A stretch of DNA of 58,087 nt from Gammaproteobacteria bacterium (lineage in GTDB: Bacteria > Gemmatimonadota > Gemmatimonadetes > Longimicrobiales > Gaopeijiaceae). This document shows positions 18,117-26,366 of the stretch, one piece after another. The notes under the pieces are model-generated. The model searched no databases. It had not been told where the DNA came from and saw nothing but the letters and a program-made list of their open reading frames with translations. Position 1 is the first letter of the stretch; each line of letters opens with the position of its first letter. A program made the position numbers and the translations under genes. The stretch is taken from positions 1 to 58,087 of the forward strand of contig JAPPJO010000080.1 of assembly GCA_028820325.1 (NCBI GenBank), given 5' to 3'.

Positions 18117-19259
18117 ATGAGACGGTTTATATTCGCCTGCATTCAGGGACTCGCGGTCCTCGCCGCGAACACGGCGTGCGCGGCGGCGGCACCGGAGATG
18201 GCTGCAACGCCGGCACCGGCCCCCGCGATGCAGTCCACGGAGCCATCGCCCCCCGCCGATGCGGCGGAGGAGGCCGGGGCGCTTCCCCGGGTGACCATCG
18301 TGGCCACGGGAGGAACCATCGCGGGGGTGTCCGACACCCGCACCAGCTTCCAGAGCTACCGGGCCGGGTCGCTCGGCATCGACGAGATGCTCTCGGAGCT
18401 CAGGCCCCAGATCGACGAGGTGGCGGACGTCACCACGGTCCAGTTCGGCAACCGGCCCTCGGGCGGCTACGCGATCGCCGACTTCTTCGACTTGACCCGC
18501 GCCGTCGAGGACGCGCTCGAGACGGCGGACGCCGTGGTCGTGACCTCGGGAACGGGCAGCATGGACGAGTTCGTCTACTGGCTCGACCTGACCGTGCAGA
18601 GCCGGAAGCCCGTCGTCATCACCGGCGCGATGCGGCCCTGGACCGTGATCGGCACCGACGCGCACGCCAACCTGTTCAACGCCATCGTCCTGGCCGCCAG
18701 CGGCGAAACCCGCTGTTTCGGCACCGTGCTCATGCTCAACGACGAATTCCACGCCGCCAAGGAGGCATGGAAGGGCGATGCCTACCGGATGGACACCTTC
18801 GTGTCACGCGAGCTCGGCAACCTGGGCTTCATCGACGAGCTGGACGTGCGAACCTATCGGGCTCCCCCGCGGGTACAGCATTGTGCCGAACCCGAGCGGT
18901 GGATGACCCCGTTCGATCTGAGCGCGATCTCGAAGGATGACCTTCCCCGGGTCGAGGTCCTCATCGGATACCAGGGCGCCGGGCTGGACGAGGCCATTAC
19001 GGCGTGGGCCGAAGCCGGGGTCCGGGGCATCGTCCTCGCCGGGGGCCGCGGGTCCCGGGAGGTGCAGGAGAAGGCCGAGGAGATTGGGGTGGTTTTCCGG
19101 CGCACCCATCGCTTCCGCACCGGCACCGACAACCTCTACCCACAGAAGGCGAGGCTGCTTCTGCTGCTGTCGCTCGCGTTCACGGACGACCCCGAGCAGG
19201 TGGACGCCTGGTTCGAGGAACTGGGCGGGGCTGAATTCGAGATCGATCCGGGGAGGTAA
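18117..19259 (+). CDS. Secreted type II asparaginase-family protein with altered active site
   Basis: A 380-residue protein with a signal peptide (residues 1-25), an Ala/Pro-rich linker to residue 56 and an asparaginase domain. The first catalytic threonine is T67 in ATGGTIAG. The second motif, normally HGTDTMEE, reads SGTGSMDE at 144-151: T146 is kept, but the aspartate that holds the substrate amino and carboxyl groups is G147. GAMRPWT and LNDEFHAAKEAWK keep the remaining pocket, including the triad lysine. GGAGAG precedes the ATG. It is inferred to be periplasmic. With the aspartate lost, plain L-asparagine hydrolysis is doubtful, and another amide or cyclic imide is possible. Confidence 0.85.
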   Translation: MRRFIFACIQGLAVLAANTACAAAAPEMAATPAPAPAMQSTEPSPPADAAEEAGALPRVTIVATGGTIAGVSDTRTSFQSYRAGSLGIDEMLSELRPQIDEVADVTTVQFGNRPSGGYAIADFFDLTRAVEDALETADAVVVTSGTGSMDEFVYWLDLTVQSRKPVVITGAMRPWTVIGTDAHANLFNAIVLAASGETRCFGTVLMLNDEFHAAKEAWKGDAYRMDTFVSRELGNLGFIDELDVRTYRAPPRVQHCAEPERWMTPFDLSAISKDDLPRVEVLIGYQGAGLDEAITAWAEAGVRGIVLAGGRGSREVQEKAEEIGVVFRRTHRFRTGTDNLYPQKARLLLLLSLAFTDDPEQVDAWFEELGGAEFEIDPGR

Positions 19260-19371
19260 CAACCCGGCGGCCGGTCCGCGTGTCCTTGGAGGAGACGCGC
19301 TTTTCCCCGCTTGCGTGCCGGGCTACGTTGCGGGCTCGATTGCCGTGCGCATGACCAAAGGATGTCGCCAG

Positions 19372-22122
19372 ATGCCTCGATTTCCGCTTCTGATTCCCGC
19401 TGCCCTGGTGGCTGCATTGGTCGCCGGATCCGTCCCGGCCGCCGTCCCCGCGCTCGCCCAGGCGCCCCCCGACGATCGGGGCACGGTCGCGGTCGGGCTT
19501 CTGCTGCGCGAGCTGGACGGCGTGAAGCGGGTGCTGATGACCGCCGCGCACCCGGACGACGAGGACACCAACACGATCACCACCCTCGCCCGCGGCATGG
19601 GCGCGCGCACGGCCTATCTGGCGCTCACCCGGGGGGAGGGAGGGCAGAACCTCATCGGCACCGAGTTCTGGGAAGGGCTGGGGATCATCCGCAGCAACGA
19701 GCTCGTGGCCGCGCGCGCGATCGACGGCGGTGAGCAGTTCTTCACGCGGGCCATCGATTTCGGCTTCTCGAAGTCCGCGGACGAGACGCTGTCCAAGTGG
19801 CCCCGCGAGGAGATTCTCGGGGATGTGGTTTGGGCCATCCGGCGTTTCCGGCCGCAGGTCATCGTCTCGGTGTTCAGCGGCACGCCCAGGGACGGTCACG
19901 GTCAGCATCAGGTAGCGGGCATTCTCACGCACGAGGCCTTCGACGTGGCCGCGGACCCGAGCCGCTTCCCGGAACAACTCGGCGACGGCATCGAGGCTTG
20001 GCAGGCCGACAAGCTCTACCTGGCGCGGGGTGGATTCGTAGGAGGTGAGTCGGTCACGCTGCAACCGGGAACCTTCGATCCGCTCCTGGCTCGCTCCTAT
20101 CTCCAGGTGTCGATGGATTCGCGCAGCCAGCACCGTTCCCAGGACATGGGATCGGCGCAGCCGATGGGACCGCGGCAGTCGATCCTGGCGCTGGTGAAGA
20201 CGGCGGAGGGCGTCGACGGCACCGGCGGCTTCTTCGCAGGCGTCGATACGACCTTCGCGGGGCTCATCGCGCAGGCCGTACCACCGAGCGAGGCATCCCA
20301 GGAGGAGATCGAGACCTATCGGGCGGCCATCGGCGTCACGGAGGCTTCGCTGGATGCGATGGCGCCGGAGCAGGCCGCCCCGGCGCTCGCGCGCGCCCTC
20401 GAGACGCTGGAGCGGATCATCGAGCGCGCCGGCGGCCCGAACGCGCCCCCCGAGGTCACCGAAGCGCTCGCACGCCGGCATGACCTGGTGCGCCAGGCCC
20501 TCCTGGCCTCGTCCGCGGTGCTGACGCAGGTGCGCGCGAGCGACGACCTGGTCGTGCCCGGGGAGTCCTTCGAGGTGCGGGTCGATCTCTGGAACGCCGG
20601 ACCCTATCGGGTCGAGGGAGCCGGACCCGGGCTGGCGCTCCCGGAAGGCTGGAACGCGGACCTGCTGGAGGGCAGAACCATCGACACCGGGGGCTTCGGT
20701 CCCCGCCGGACCTCGCTGACGACGGTTTCCGGAACCTCGGAAACGCTCGCGCCGGGCGAGATCCGCCGCTGGGTATTCCGCGTGGACGTGCCCGCGGACG
20801 CCGACCCCTCTCGCCGCTACTACCTGAGTGAGCCCCGGGAGGGCGACATCTACGCCTGGCCGGACGACTGGCAGTTGCGCGGCCTGCCCCACGATCCCCC
20901 CGTGGTGACCGGCGGCGCGCGCTTCGAGCTGGTCATGGACGGCGGCCCGACCGGTTCGCCCACCCGCATGGCCCTAGCCAGCGACGACGCAGCGCGCTAC
21001 TACGGGGTCGACCCCGCCCAGGGCGAGTTCACCGAGCCGCTGCTGGTGGTGCCCGCCGTGTCGGTGACGGTCGCGCCCGCACAGATGGTATGGCCGCTCG
21101 GCGACACGGGCGCGCGCACCGTCAGCATCCGCGTCCGCAACGAGGCAGAGGAGGGTGTCACCGGTGAACTCGCCCTGGAGGGAGCGGGGTGGTCGGTCGC
21201 GCCCGCCTCCGTCCCGGTCGAACTCGCCTCACCCGGCACCGAGCGCACCTACACGCTCACCGTGGCCCCCGAGGCGGGCCGGGGCGTCGGCCGCGACCGG
21301 CTGACCGCCATGGTGCGCGCCGCCGACGGCCGCGCCTGGAGCGAGCGCGTCGAACTCATCGACTACCCGCACATCGAGCGGGCGGCCCAGTTCCACCCGG
21401 CGGAGCTGCGCACCTCCATCTTCCCCGTCACACTGCCCGAGGGCCGGCGTGTCGGATACATCATGGGCACGGGGGATTCCGGCCCCGAGGCCCTCGCCTC
21501 CCTCGGGTTCGAGGTGGAGCTGCTGGGGCCGGCCGATGTGCTCGCCGGCGACTTTGCGCGCTTCGACGTCCTCGTGCTGGGCGTGCGCGCCTACGAGGCC
21601 CGCGATGACCTGGCGGCCGCCAACGAGGCGGTCCTCGACTTCGCACGCGCCGGGGGCACCGTGGTGACCCAGTACAACCAGTACGCCTTTCCGGCGAGCG
21701 GCCACGCGCCCTATCCGGTAACGATCTCGCGGCCGCACGACCGCATCACCGACGAGAACGCCGCCGTCACCTTCCTGCATCCCGCGGCCCCGGTGCTGAA
21801 CGCCCCCAACCAAATCAGCGATGCCGACTTCGAGGGCTGGAGGCAGGAGCGCGGCCTCTACATGCTGAACACCTGGGACCCGGCCTTCACTCCCGTGCTC
21901 TCCATGGCCGATCCAGGCGAGGCCCCCAAGGAGGGCTCTCTTTTGATCGCTCCTCTCGGAGAAGGCGTGTACATCTACACCGGACTCGCCCTCTTCCGGC
22001 AGTTCGGCGACGGCGTCCCGGGCGCGTATCGCCTGTTCGCCAACCTGGTCTCCCTCGACGGCCCGACCTGGCGACAGTACATAACGCCCGTCCCGGACGC
22101 GGACGGGGGCGGCGCCCGATGA
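19372..22122 (+). CDS. Large secreted PIG-L (LmbE-like) deacetylase with C-terminal accessory domains
   Basis: A 916-residue exported protein with a signal peptide ending ALAQA (residue 31). The PIG-L zinc motif AHPDDE is at 59-64, followed by LTRGEGGQN and later GTPRDGHGQHQVAG, which carries the third zinc ligand. Residues 35-300 are therefore a GlcNAc-type N-deacetylase. Residues 510-790 contain beta-rich stretches resembling NEW3/Ig-like domains (LVVPGESFEVRVDLWNAG). The last 200 residues (GYIMGTGDSGPEALASLGFEVELL) resemble a class I glutamine-amidotransferase-like fold without a visible catalytic Cys. I chose the ATG at 19372 over 19351 because AAAGGA precedes it. It likely trims amino sugars or glycoconjugates outside the cytoplasm. 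Confidence 0.82.
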   Translation: MPRFPLLIPAALVAALVAGSVPAAVPALAQAPPDDRGTVAVGLLLRELDGVKRVLMTAAHPDDEDTNTITTLARGMGARTAYLALTRGEGGQNLIGTEFWEGLGIIRSNELVAARAIDGGEQFFTRAIDFGFSKSADETLSKWPREEILGDVVWAIRRFRPQVIVSVFSGTPRDGHGQHQVAGILTHEAFDVAADPSRFPEQLGDGIEAWQADKLYLARGGFVGGESVTLQPGTFDPLLARSYLQVSMDSRSQHRSQDMGSAQPMGPRQSILALVKTAEGVDGTGGFFAGVDTTFAGLIAQAVPPSEASQEEIETYRAAIGVTEASLDAMAPEQAAPALARALETLERIIERAGGPNAPPEVTEALARRHDLVRQALLASSAVLTQVRASDDLVVPGESFEVRVDLWNAGPYRVEGAGPGLALPEGWNADLLEGRTIDTGGFGPRRTSLTTVSGTSETLAPGEIRRWVFRVDVPADADPSRRYYLSEPREGDIYAWPDDWQLRGLPHDPPVVTGGARFELVMDGGPTGSPTRMALASDDAARYYGVDPAQGEFTEPLLVVPAVSVTVAPAQMVWPLGDTGARTVSIRVRNEAEEGVTGELALEGAGWSVAPASVPVELASPGTERTYTLTVAPEAGRGVGRDRLTAMVRAADGRAWSERVELIDYPHIERAAQFHPAELRTSIFPVTLPEGRRVGYIMGTGDSGPEALASLGFEVELLGPADVLAGDFARFDVLVLGVRAYEARDDLAAANEAVLDFARAGGTVVTQYNQYAFPASGHAPYPVTISRPHDRITDENAAVTFLHPAAPVLNAPNQISDADFEGWRQERGLYMLNTWDPAFTPVLSMADPGEAPKEGSLLIAPLGEGVYIYTGLALFRQFGDGVPGAYRLFANLVSLDGPTWRQYITPVPDADGGGAR

Positions 22123-22622
22123 GCGCGCCGCGTTCCGGAGGATTCGCCCTGGCGGGGTTCCTGCTGGCCACCGCCGCCATGCTGGCCTCCCCGATCCCGA
22201 CGCACGCCCAGACTCCGGTCTGGTCGGCAACGCTCACCGTGGCTCGAACGAATGCCGCGGACGCGGTCGGCTATTGCCGGGGTGCCGCCAACTGCAGCGG
22301 GGAAACCGCGCACTACGGCGAGCTGAGCGAACCGGGCTTCTCGATCGGAGAGACGGGCTATACCGTCACCAGCATCCGCTGGGGAGCCGGCGGGGAGGGC
22401 TACATCCACCTCACGCTGGACCTGGCCCTGTCCGACGAGGATATGGCATCACTCGTTCTCCAGCTCGATGATACCAGCCTCAGCCTGGCAGAGGCCCGAG
22501 TAAACGAGCCTGCGGAACATGACTTCACCGCCAACTACACCTGGGACGGCAGCGGGTCTGTTCCGGATGAGGCGACCTCGGTCAGCGTGAGTCTAAGCAG
22601 GGGTCCCGCGCCCATCCGCTAG
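22119..22622 (+). CDS. Small secreted protein of unknown function
   Basis: A 167-residue protein coupled to the PIG-L gene by ATGA overlap. Residues 1-30 form a signal peptide ending THAQ. The mature part is beta-strand-like and has two cysteines (YCRGAANCSG), probably a disulfide. The pattern VWSATLTVA...GYTVTSIRWG...LTLDLALSDEDMASLVLQLDD recalls a beta domain I have seen repeated in bacterial surface proteins, but I cannot name the family. The coupling suggests it works with the deacetylase, perhaps as a binding or surface-retention partner. Confidence 0.7.
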   Translation: MSAPRSGGFALAGFLLATAAMLASPIPTHAQTPVWSATLTVARTNAADAVGYCRGAANCSGETAHYGELSEPGFSIGETGYTVTSIRWGAGGEGYIHLTLDLALSDEDMASLVLQLDDTSLSLAEARVNEPAEHDFTANYTWDGSGSVPDEATSVSVSLSRGPAPIR

Positions 22623-22873
22623 CAGGGTCCGCGCGGCTCACCGCCAAGCCTTACGTAACGTCAGGGTTCCGGGGGAGCAGCCGCTAACAGTCCCCGGATG
22701 CATCGCCGCTCGAGGACCGGGGGGTGTCCACGGGCCGCTCGATGGCGCCCACCGGCACCGTGTCCCCGACACCGCTCAGACCGTACTTTCCCAGGATCCG
22801 AAGCAGGTGACCTCAAAGGGGTTCACCGAGTCCGTTCCGGGGAAGGATGCCCTCATCCGGTCGGGAGGAACGC
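22623..22873. other. Intergenic region upstream of the DoxX pair
   Basis: These 251 bases contain no recognisable gene, terminator hairpin with T-run, or RNA. The right end carries the strong ribosome site GGAGG of the first DoxX-like gene. A promoter for the DoxX pair is expected here, but I could not pick one out. Confidence 0.35.
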
Positions 22874-23230
22874 ATGCCAACCAGGCACCCAGCGGCAAGG
22901 GACGTCCCGGAACAAGTGATTCCGACCGTGTCGGTGCTCCTGGCGCTGGTGTTTCTGATGACGGGCACCATGAAGCTCATCGGGGGGTGGTGGGACCGGT
23001 TCGAGGTGTGGGGCTACCCCGTCTGGTTCTTCTACGTCGTCGGTGTTACGGAGACGGCGGCGGGCCTCGCGCTGATGCGGAGGAGGACGCGGCTGTACGG
23101 CGCACTGGCCATCATGGCCGTCATGGCTGGCGCGCTCTTCACGCTGCTGCGGGCCGGCGACACCGACCGCATTGCCATTCCCGCTCTGGCGCTCGTGCTC
23201 GCGGTCACCGTGGCTAACTATTCGAAGTAG
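22874..23230 (+). CDS. DoxX-like membrane protein 1
   Basis: A 118-residue protein with four hydrophobic segments, the size and topology of DoxX/DUF4870-like integral membrane proteins. VSVLLALVFLMTGTMKLIGG is the first span, with the family's small-residue/lysine turn. VWGYPVWFFYVVGVTETAAGLAL forms spans two and three. The ATG at 22874 is chosen for the GGAGGAACGC ribosome site just before it. A paralogue follows 63 nt downstream. Proteins of this family are often tied to thiol or redox balance, but no specific role can be read here. Confidence 0.82.
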   Translation: MPTRHPAARDVPEQVIPTVSVLLALVFLMTGTMKLIGGWWDRFEVWGYPVWFFYVVGVTETAAGLALMRRRTRLYGALAIMAVMAGALFTLLRAGDTDRIAIPALALVLAVTVANYSK

Positions 23231-23293
23231 CCATACTTTCGTCGCTCATACGGACACTCCGGTCGTCCCACACTCGCAACGCAAGGAGCAGAA

Positions 23294-23629
23294 ATGGCGG
23301 ACAAGGGAAGCAGGGGGATTACCATCGTATCGGTGCTGCTGGCGTTGCTCTTCCTGCTGAACGGCGGCATGAAGCTGGCCGGGATGATGGTCGACCAGTT
23401 CGCGATGTGGGGATACTCCGGCTGGTTCCAGTACCTGATCGGCATCGCCGAGGCGGCCGCCGGCGTGGGCTTCCTGATGAAGAAGACGCGCTTCCTCGCC
23501 GCTGTGGCCATGGTCCCGGTCATGCTCGGGGCGATCTACACGCTGGTCACGAACGGTCAGACGGGGCAGGCCGTGGTCCCGCTGGTCGCACTCCTGCTCT
23601 GCCTGCTCGTGGCGAAGAATTCGCGGTAG
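23294..23629 (+). CDS. DoxX-like membrane protein 2
   Basis: A 111-residue four-span protein clearly paralogous to its upstream neighbour. VSVLLALLFLLNGGMKLAGM, MWGYSGWFQYLIGIAEAAAG and MKKTRFLAAVAMV align with matching segments there. AAGGAG precedes the ATG. The two genes probably arose by tandem duplication and share a transcript, and a heteromeric membrane complex is possible. No catalytic residues are recognisable. Confidence 0.82.
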   Translation: MADKGSRGITIVSVLLALLFLLNGGMKLAGMMVDQFAMWGYSGWFQYLIGIAEAAAGVGFLMKKTRFLAAVAMVPVMLGAIYTLVTNGQTGQAVVPLVALLLCLLVAKNSR

Positions 23630-23779
23630 GACCGCGATGCACCCTCGCGGAGCCGGGCTGCGGATCCCGTTTCCGGTTCTCAGCGCATTCCGGATGACCG
23701 TCGGCGAGGGAGTCGCCCGATAACCCGACGGGATGGCTCGCGCGATACGGCGGGCACCCGCGCGAGGGCGAAAACTGCC

Positions 23780-26311
23780 ATGAGCGAACGACGCACCGGG
23801 CCGTCCCGAGCCAACGTCGCGGTCATCGGGGCCGGCATCGTCGGCAATTGCCTGGTCGAGCATCTGGCGAAGCTCGGCTGGGACGACCTCGTGCTGATCG
23901 AGAAGGGTCCGCTTCCCAACCCCGGCGGGTCCACCGGGCATGCGTCCAATTTCATCTTCCCGACCGATCACGGGCGCGAGATCGCGCTGATCACCCTCGA
24001 GAGCCAGCGCCAGTACGAGGCGCTCGGCGTCAACACGACCTGCGGGGGGATCGAGGTCGCGCGAACCGAGGAGCGCATGGAGGAGTTGCGCCGGCGCATG
24101 ACCTCGGCGCGGGTGTGGGGCATCGAGAGCGAGCTGCTGTCGCCAGCCGGAGTCGTCGCCAAGGTCCCGTTCGTCAACCCGGATGTCATTCTCGGTGGCT
24201 TCTACACCCCGGGCGTCTCCGTCGTCGACTCGGTCGGGGCGGGCACGATCATGCGGGAACGGGCGCTGGCCAGGGGCGTGCTTACGGTCCTGGACGAGAC
24301 CGAGGTGATCGGCCTCGAGGTTGAGCCGGTGCCGTTCGGACGCCCGCGCATTCGGGCGGTCGCGACGACTCGGGGAACGATCGAAGTCGACCACGCGATC
24401 ATCGCCTGCGGCGTCTGGAGCCCGCGCATCGCCGCGATGGCCGGCGCCACGATTCCGCTGACGCCGGCGGTGCACCAGATGGCCGATTTCGGCCCGGTCG
24501 AACTCCTGCTCGGAACCGGCAACGAGATCGGCTACCCCATCGTGCGCGACATGGACTCGTTCATGTACGAGCGCCAGAGCGACGGGGCGATGGAGGTGGG
24601 CTCGTACGCGCATCGTCCCATCCTGATGCACCCGAACGACATTCCCTCCGTCGCCGAGGCGGAGCGCTCTCCCACCGAGCTGCCCTTTACGCCCGCGGAC
24701 TTCGCGCCGCAGCTCGAGCACGCGCGCGAGATCATGGGCGAGCTGTTGGCGGGCACCGGGATGCAGTACGCCGTCAACGGCCTGCTCTCGCTCACCCCCG
24801 ATACCCAGCAATTGCTGGGCGAGACCGCCGAGGTGGCCAACCTCTGGTCTGCGGCGGCCGTGTGGGTGCGGGAAGGCCCCGGCTCGGCGCGGCTGGTCGC
24901 GGAGTGGATGACCCACGGCTACCCGCGTCTTCTCGATCCGCACGAGTCGGACGTCACCCGCTTCCAGCCGCACGAGCGCACGGTCCATCACGTTCGAGCA
25001 CGCTGCGGCGAGCACTTCCGCAAGACGTACGGGATCGTGCATCCGCGCGAGCAGTGGGAGTCCGCGCGCGGGATCAACCGGTCCCCGTTCCACCCTCGGA
25101 CCGAGGCGCTGGGTGCCGAGTACTTCGAAGCGCGTGGATGGGAGCGCCCGCAGTGGTACGCTTCGAACGAAGATCTGGTGGAGCGCTACGATGTCCCGGA
25201 CCGCCCACACGAGTGGGACCGGCGCTGGTGGTCTCCGATCATCAACGCGGAGCACCTGCACCTGCGCGAGAGGGTGGGCCTGATCGATCTGGGCGCGTTC
25301 CAGATCTTCGACGTGTCCGGGCCCGGCGCGCTCCGGTACCTGGAGACGATGACGGTCAACGCGTGCGACCGTCCGGTCGGCAGCTCGATCTATACGCCGC
25401 TCCTGACGCCGGACGGAGGCTTCCGCGCCGATCTCACCATCCAGCGGCTGGCTGATGACCGGTTTCGCATCGTCACCGGCGTCCTGGACGGAGCGCGCGA
25501 CGCGTTCTGGTTCCGCAGGCATCTGCCCGCGGACGGGTCGGTGCAGTTCGAAGACCGGTCGTCCGCGATAACCACCCTCGGGGTGTGGGGACCGGCCGCG
25601 CAGGCCTTGCTCTCGAGCATCGCGGACCGCGGCCTGAGCCAGGACGAGCTCCCCTACGGCACGGTGCGGGACGCGCTCATCGACGGGATTCCCGCCACCT
25701 TGCTGCGCATCTCCTATGTGGGCGAGAGCGGCTGGGAGATCTACACGCGCACGGAGCACGGCCTGGCGCTCTGGGACGTGATTTGGGGCGCGGGCCGAGA
25801 CTTCGATGCGAGGCCGGTGGGCATCGGCGTCTACGGCACCACGGCACGCATGGAGAAGGGCTACCAGTTGATGGGCGCTGAGCTAACGTCGGAGTACTCA
25901 CCGGTCGAGGCCGGGCTGGCTCGCCGCCAGGTCAAGCAGGCGGACTTCATCGGCAAGGCGGCCTATCTGAAGGCCCGCGAACGGGGTCCGGCGGCGAAGA
26001 TCTGCACGCTCACCATGGACGACCACACGAGCGCATCCGGCCTCGCGCGCTTCCCGACGGGGGGCAACGAGCCGGTTCTGACGCTCGATGGGGACCGCAT
26101 CGTCGACGCGCTGGGCAGGGAGTCCCGCGTGACCTCCGCCGGAATGGGGCCGACCGTGGGGAAATACCTGCTGATGGCCTACCTGCCGGCCGAACTCGCC
26201 CGCGTCGGCGAGCGGCTGCAGGTGATGTACATGAACGAGTGTTTCCCGGTCACGGTGGCTGCGGTCGGCACGTCGTTATTCGATCCGTCCGGAAGCCGGA
26301 TGAGGGCGTAG
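23780..26311 (+). CDS. FAD-dependent dimethylglycine/sarcosine dehydrogenase-like protein with GcvT domain
   Basis: An 843-residue flavoprotein. Residues 12-40 are the dinucleotide fold (VIGAGIVG, then LVLIEKG). GSTGHAS at 51-56 places H54 where DMGDH-type enzymes attach FAD covalently. The DAO oxidase domain runs to about 385, an FAO_M linker to about 440, then the GcvT folate-binding domain (GVIDLGAFQIFDVSG-like region, SYVGESGWEIYTR) and its C-terminal barrel. Such enzymes oxidatively demethylate dimethylglycine or sarcosine and pass the one-carbon unit to tetrahydrofolate. No signal peptide is present. It converges on a second GcvT-fold gene, suggesting methylated-amine or betaine metabolism in this locus. 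Confidence 0.88.
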   Translation: MSERRTGPSRANVAVIGAGIVGNCLVEHLAKLGWDDLVLIEKGPLPNPGGSTGHASNFIFPTDHGREIALITLESQRQYEALGVNTTCGGIEVARTEERMEELRRRMTSARVWGIESELLSPAGVVAKVPFVNPDVILGGFYTPGVSVVDSVGAGTIMRERALARGVLTVLDETEVIGLEVEPVPFGRPRIRAVATTRGTIEVDHAIIACGVWSPRIAAMAGATIPLTPAVHQMADFGPVELLLGTGNEIGYPIVRDMDSFMYERQSDGAMEVGSYAHRPILMHPNDIPSVAEAERSPTELPFTPADFAPQLEHAREIMGELLAGTGMQYAVNGLLSLTPDTQQLLGETAEVANLWSAAAVWVREGPGSARLVAEWMTHGYPRLLDPHESDVTRFQPHERTVHHVRARCGEHFRKTYGIVHPREQWESARGINRSPFHPRTEALGAEYFEARGWERPQWYASNEDLVERYDVPDRPHEWDRRWWSPIINAEHLHLRERVGLIDLGAFQIFDVSGPGALRYLETMTVNACDRPVGSSIYTPLLTPDGGFRADLTIQRLADDRFRIVTGVLDGARDAFWFRRHLPADGSVQFEDRSSAITTLGVWGPAAQALLSSIADRGLSQDELPYGTVRDALIDGIPATLLRISYVGESGWEIYTRTEHGLALWDVIWGAGRDFDARPVGIGVYGTTARMEKGYQLMGAELTSEYSPVEAGLARRQVKQADFIGKAAYLKARERGPAAKICTLTMDDHTSASGLARFPTGGNEPVLTLDGDRIVDALGRESRVTSAGMGPTVGKYLLMAYLPAELARVGERLQVMYMNECFPVTVAAVGTSLFDPSGSRMRA

Positions 26312-26366
26312 CCGCCCGCACGAATCCGCGGGCCACGAAATCGCCGCATCCTTCCCGCGTGCGCCT

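Noticed and set aside
16839..18752. Long open frame on the - strand across permease 2 and the asparaginase gene
   Set aside because: It spans two well-supported genes and an intergenic gap, is Arg/Gly/Asp-rich and has no domain; this is typical antisense openness in GC-rich DNA.
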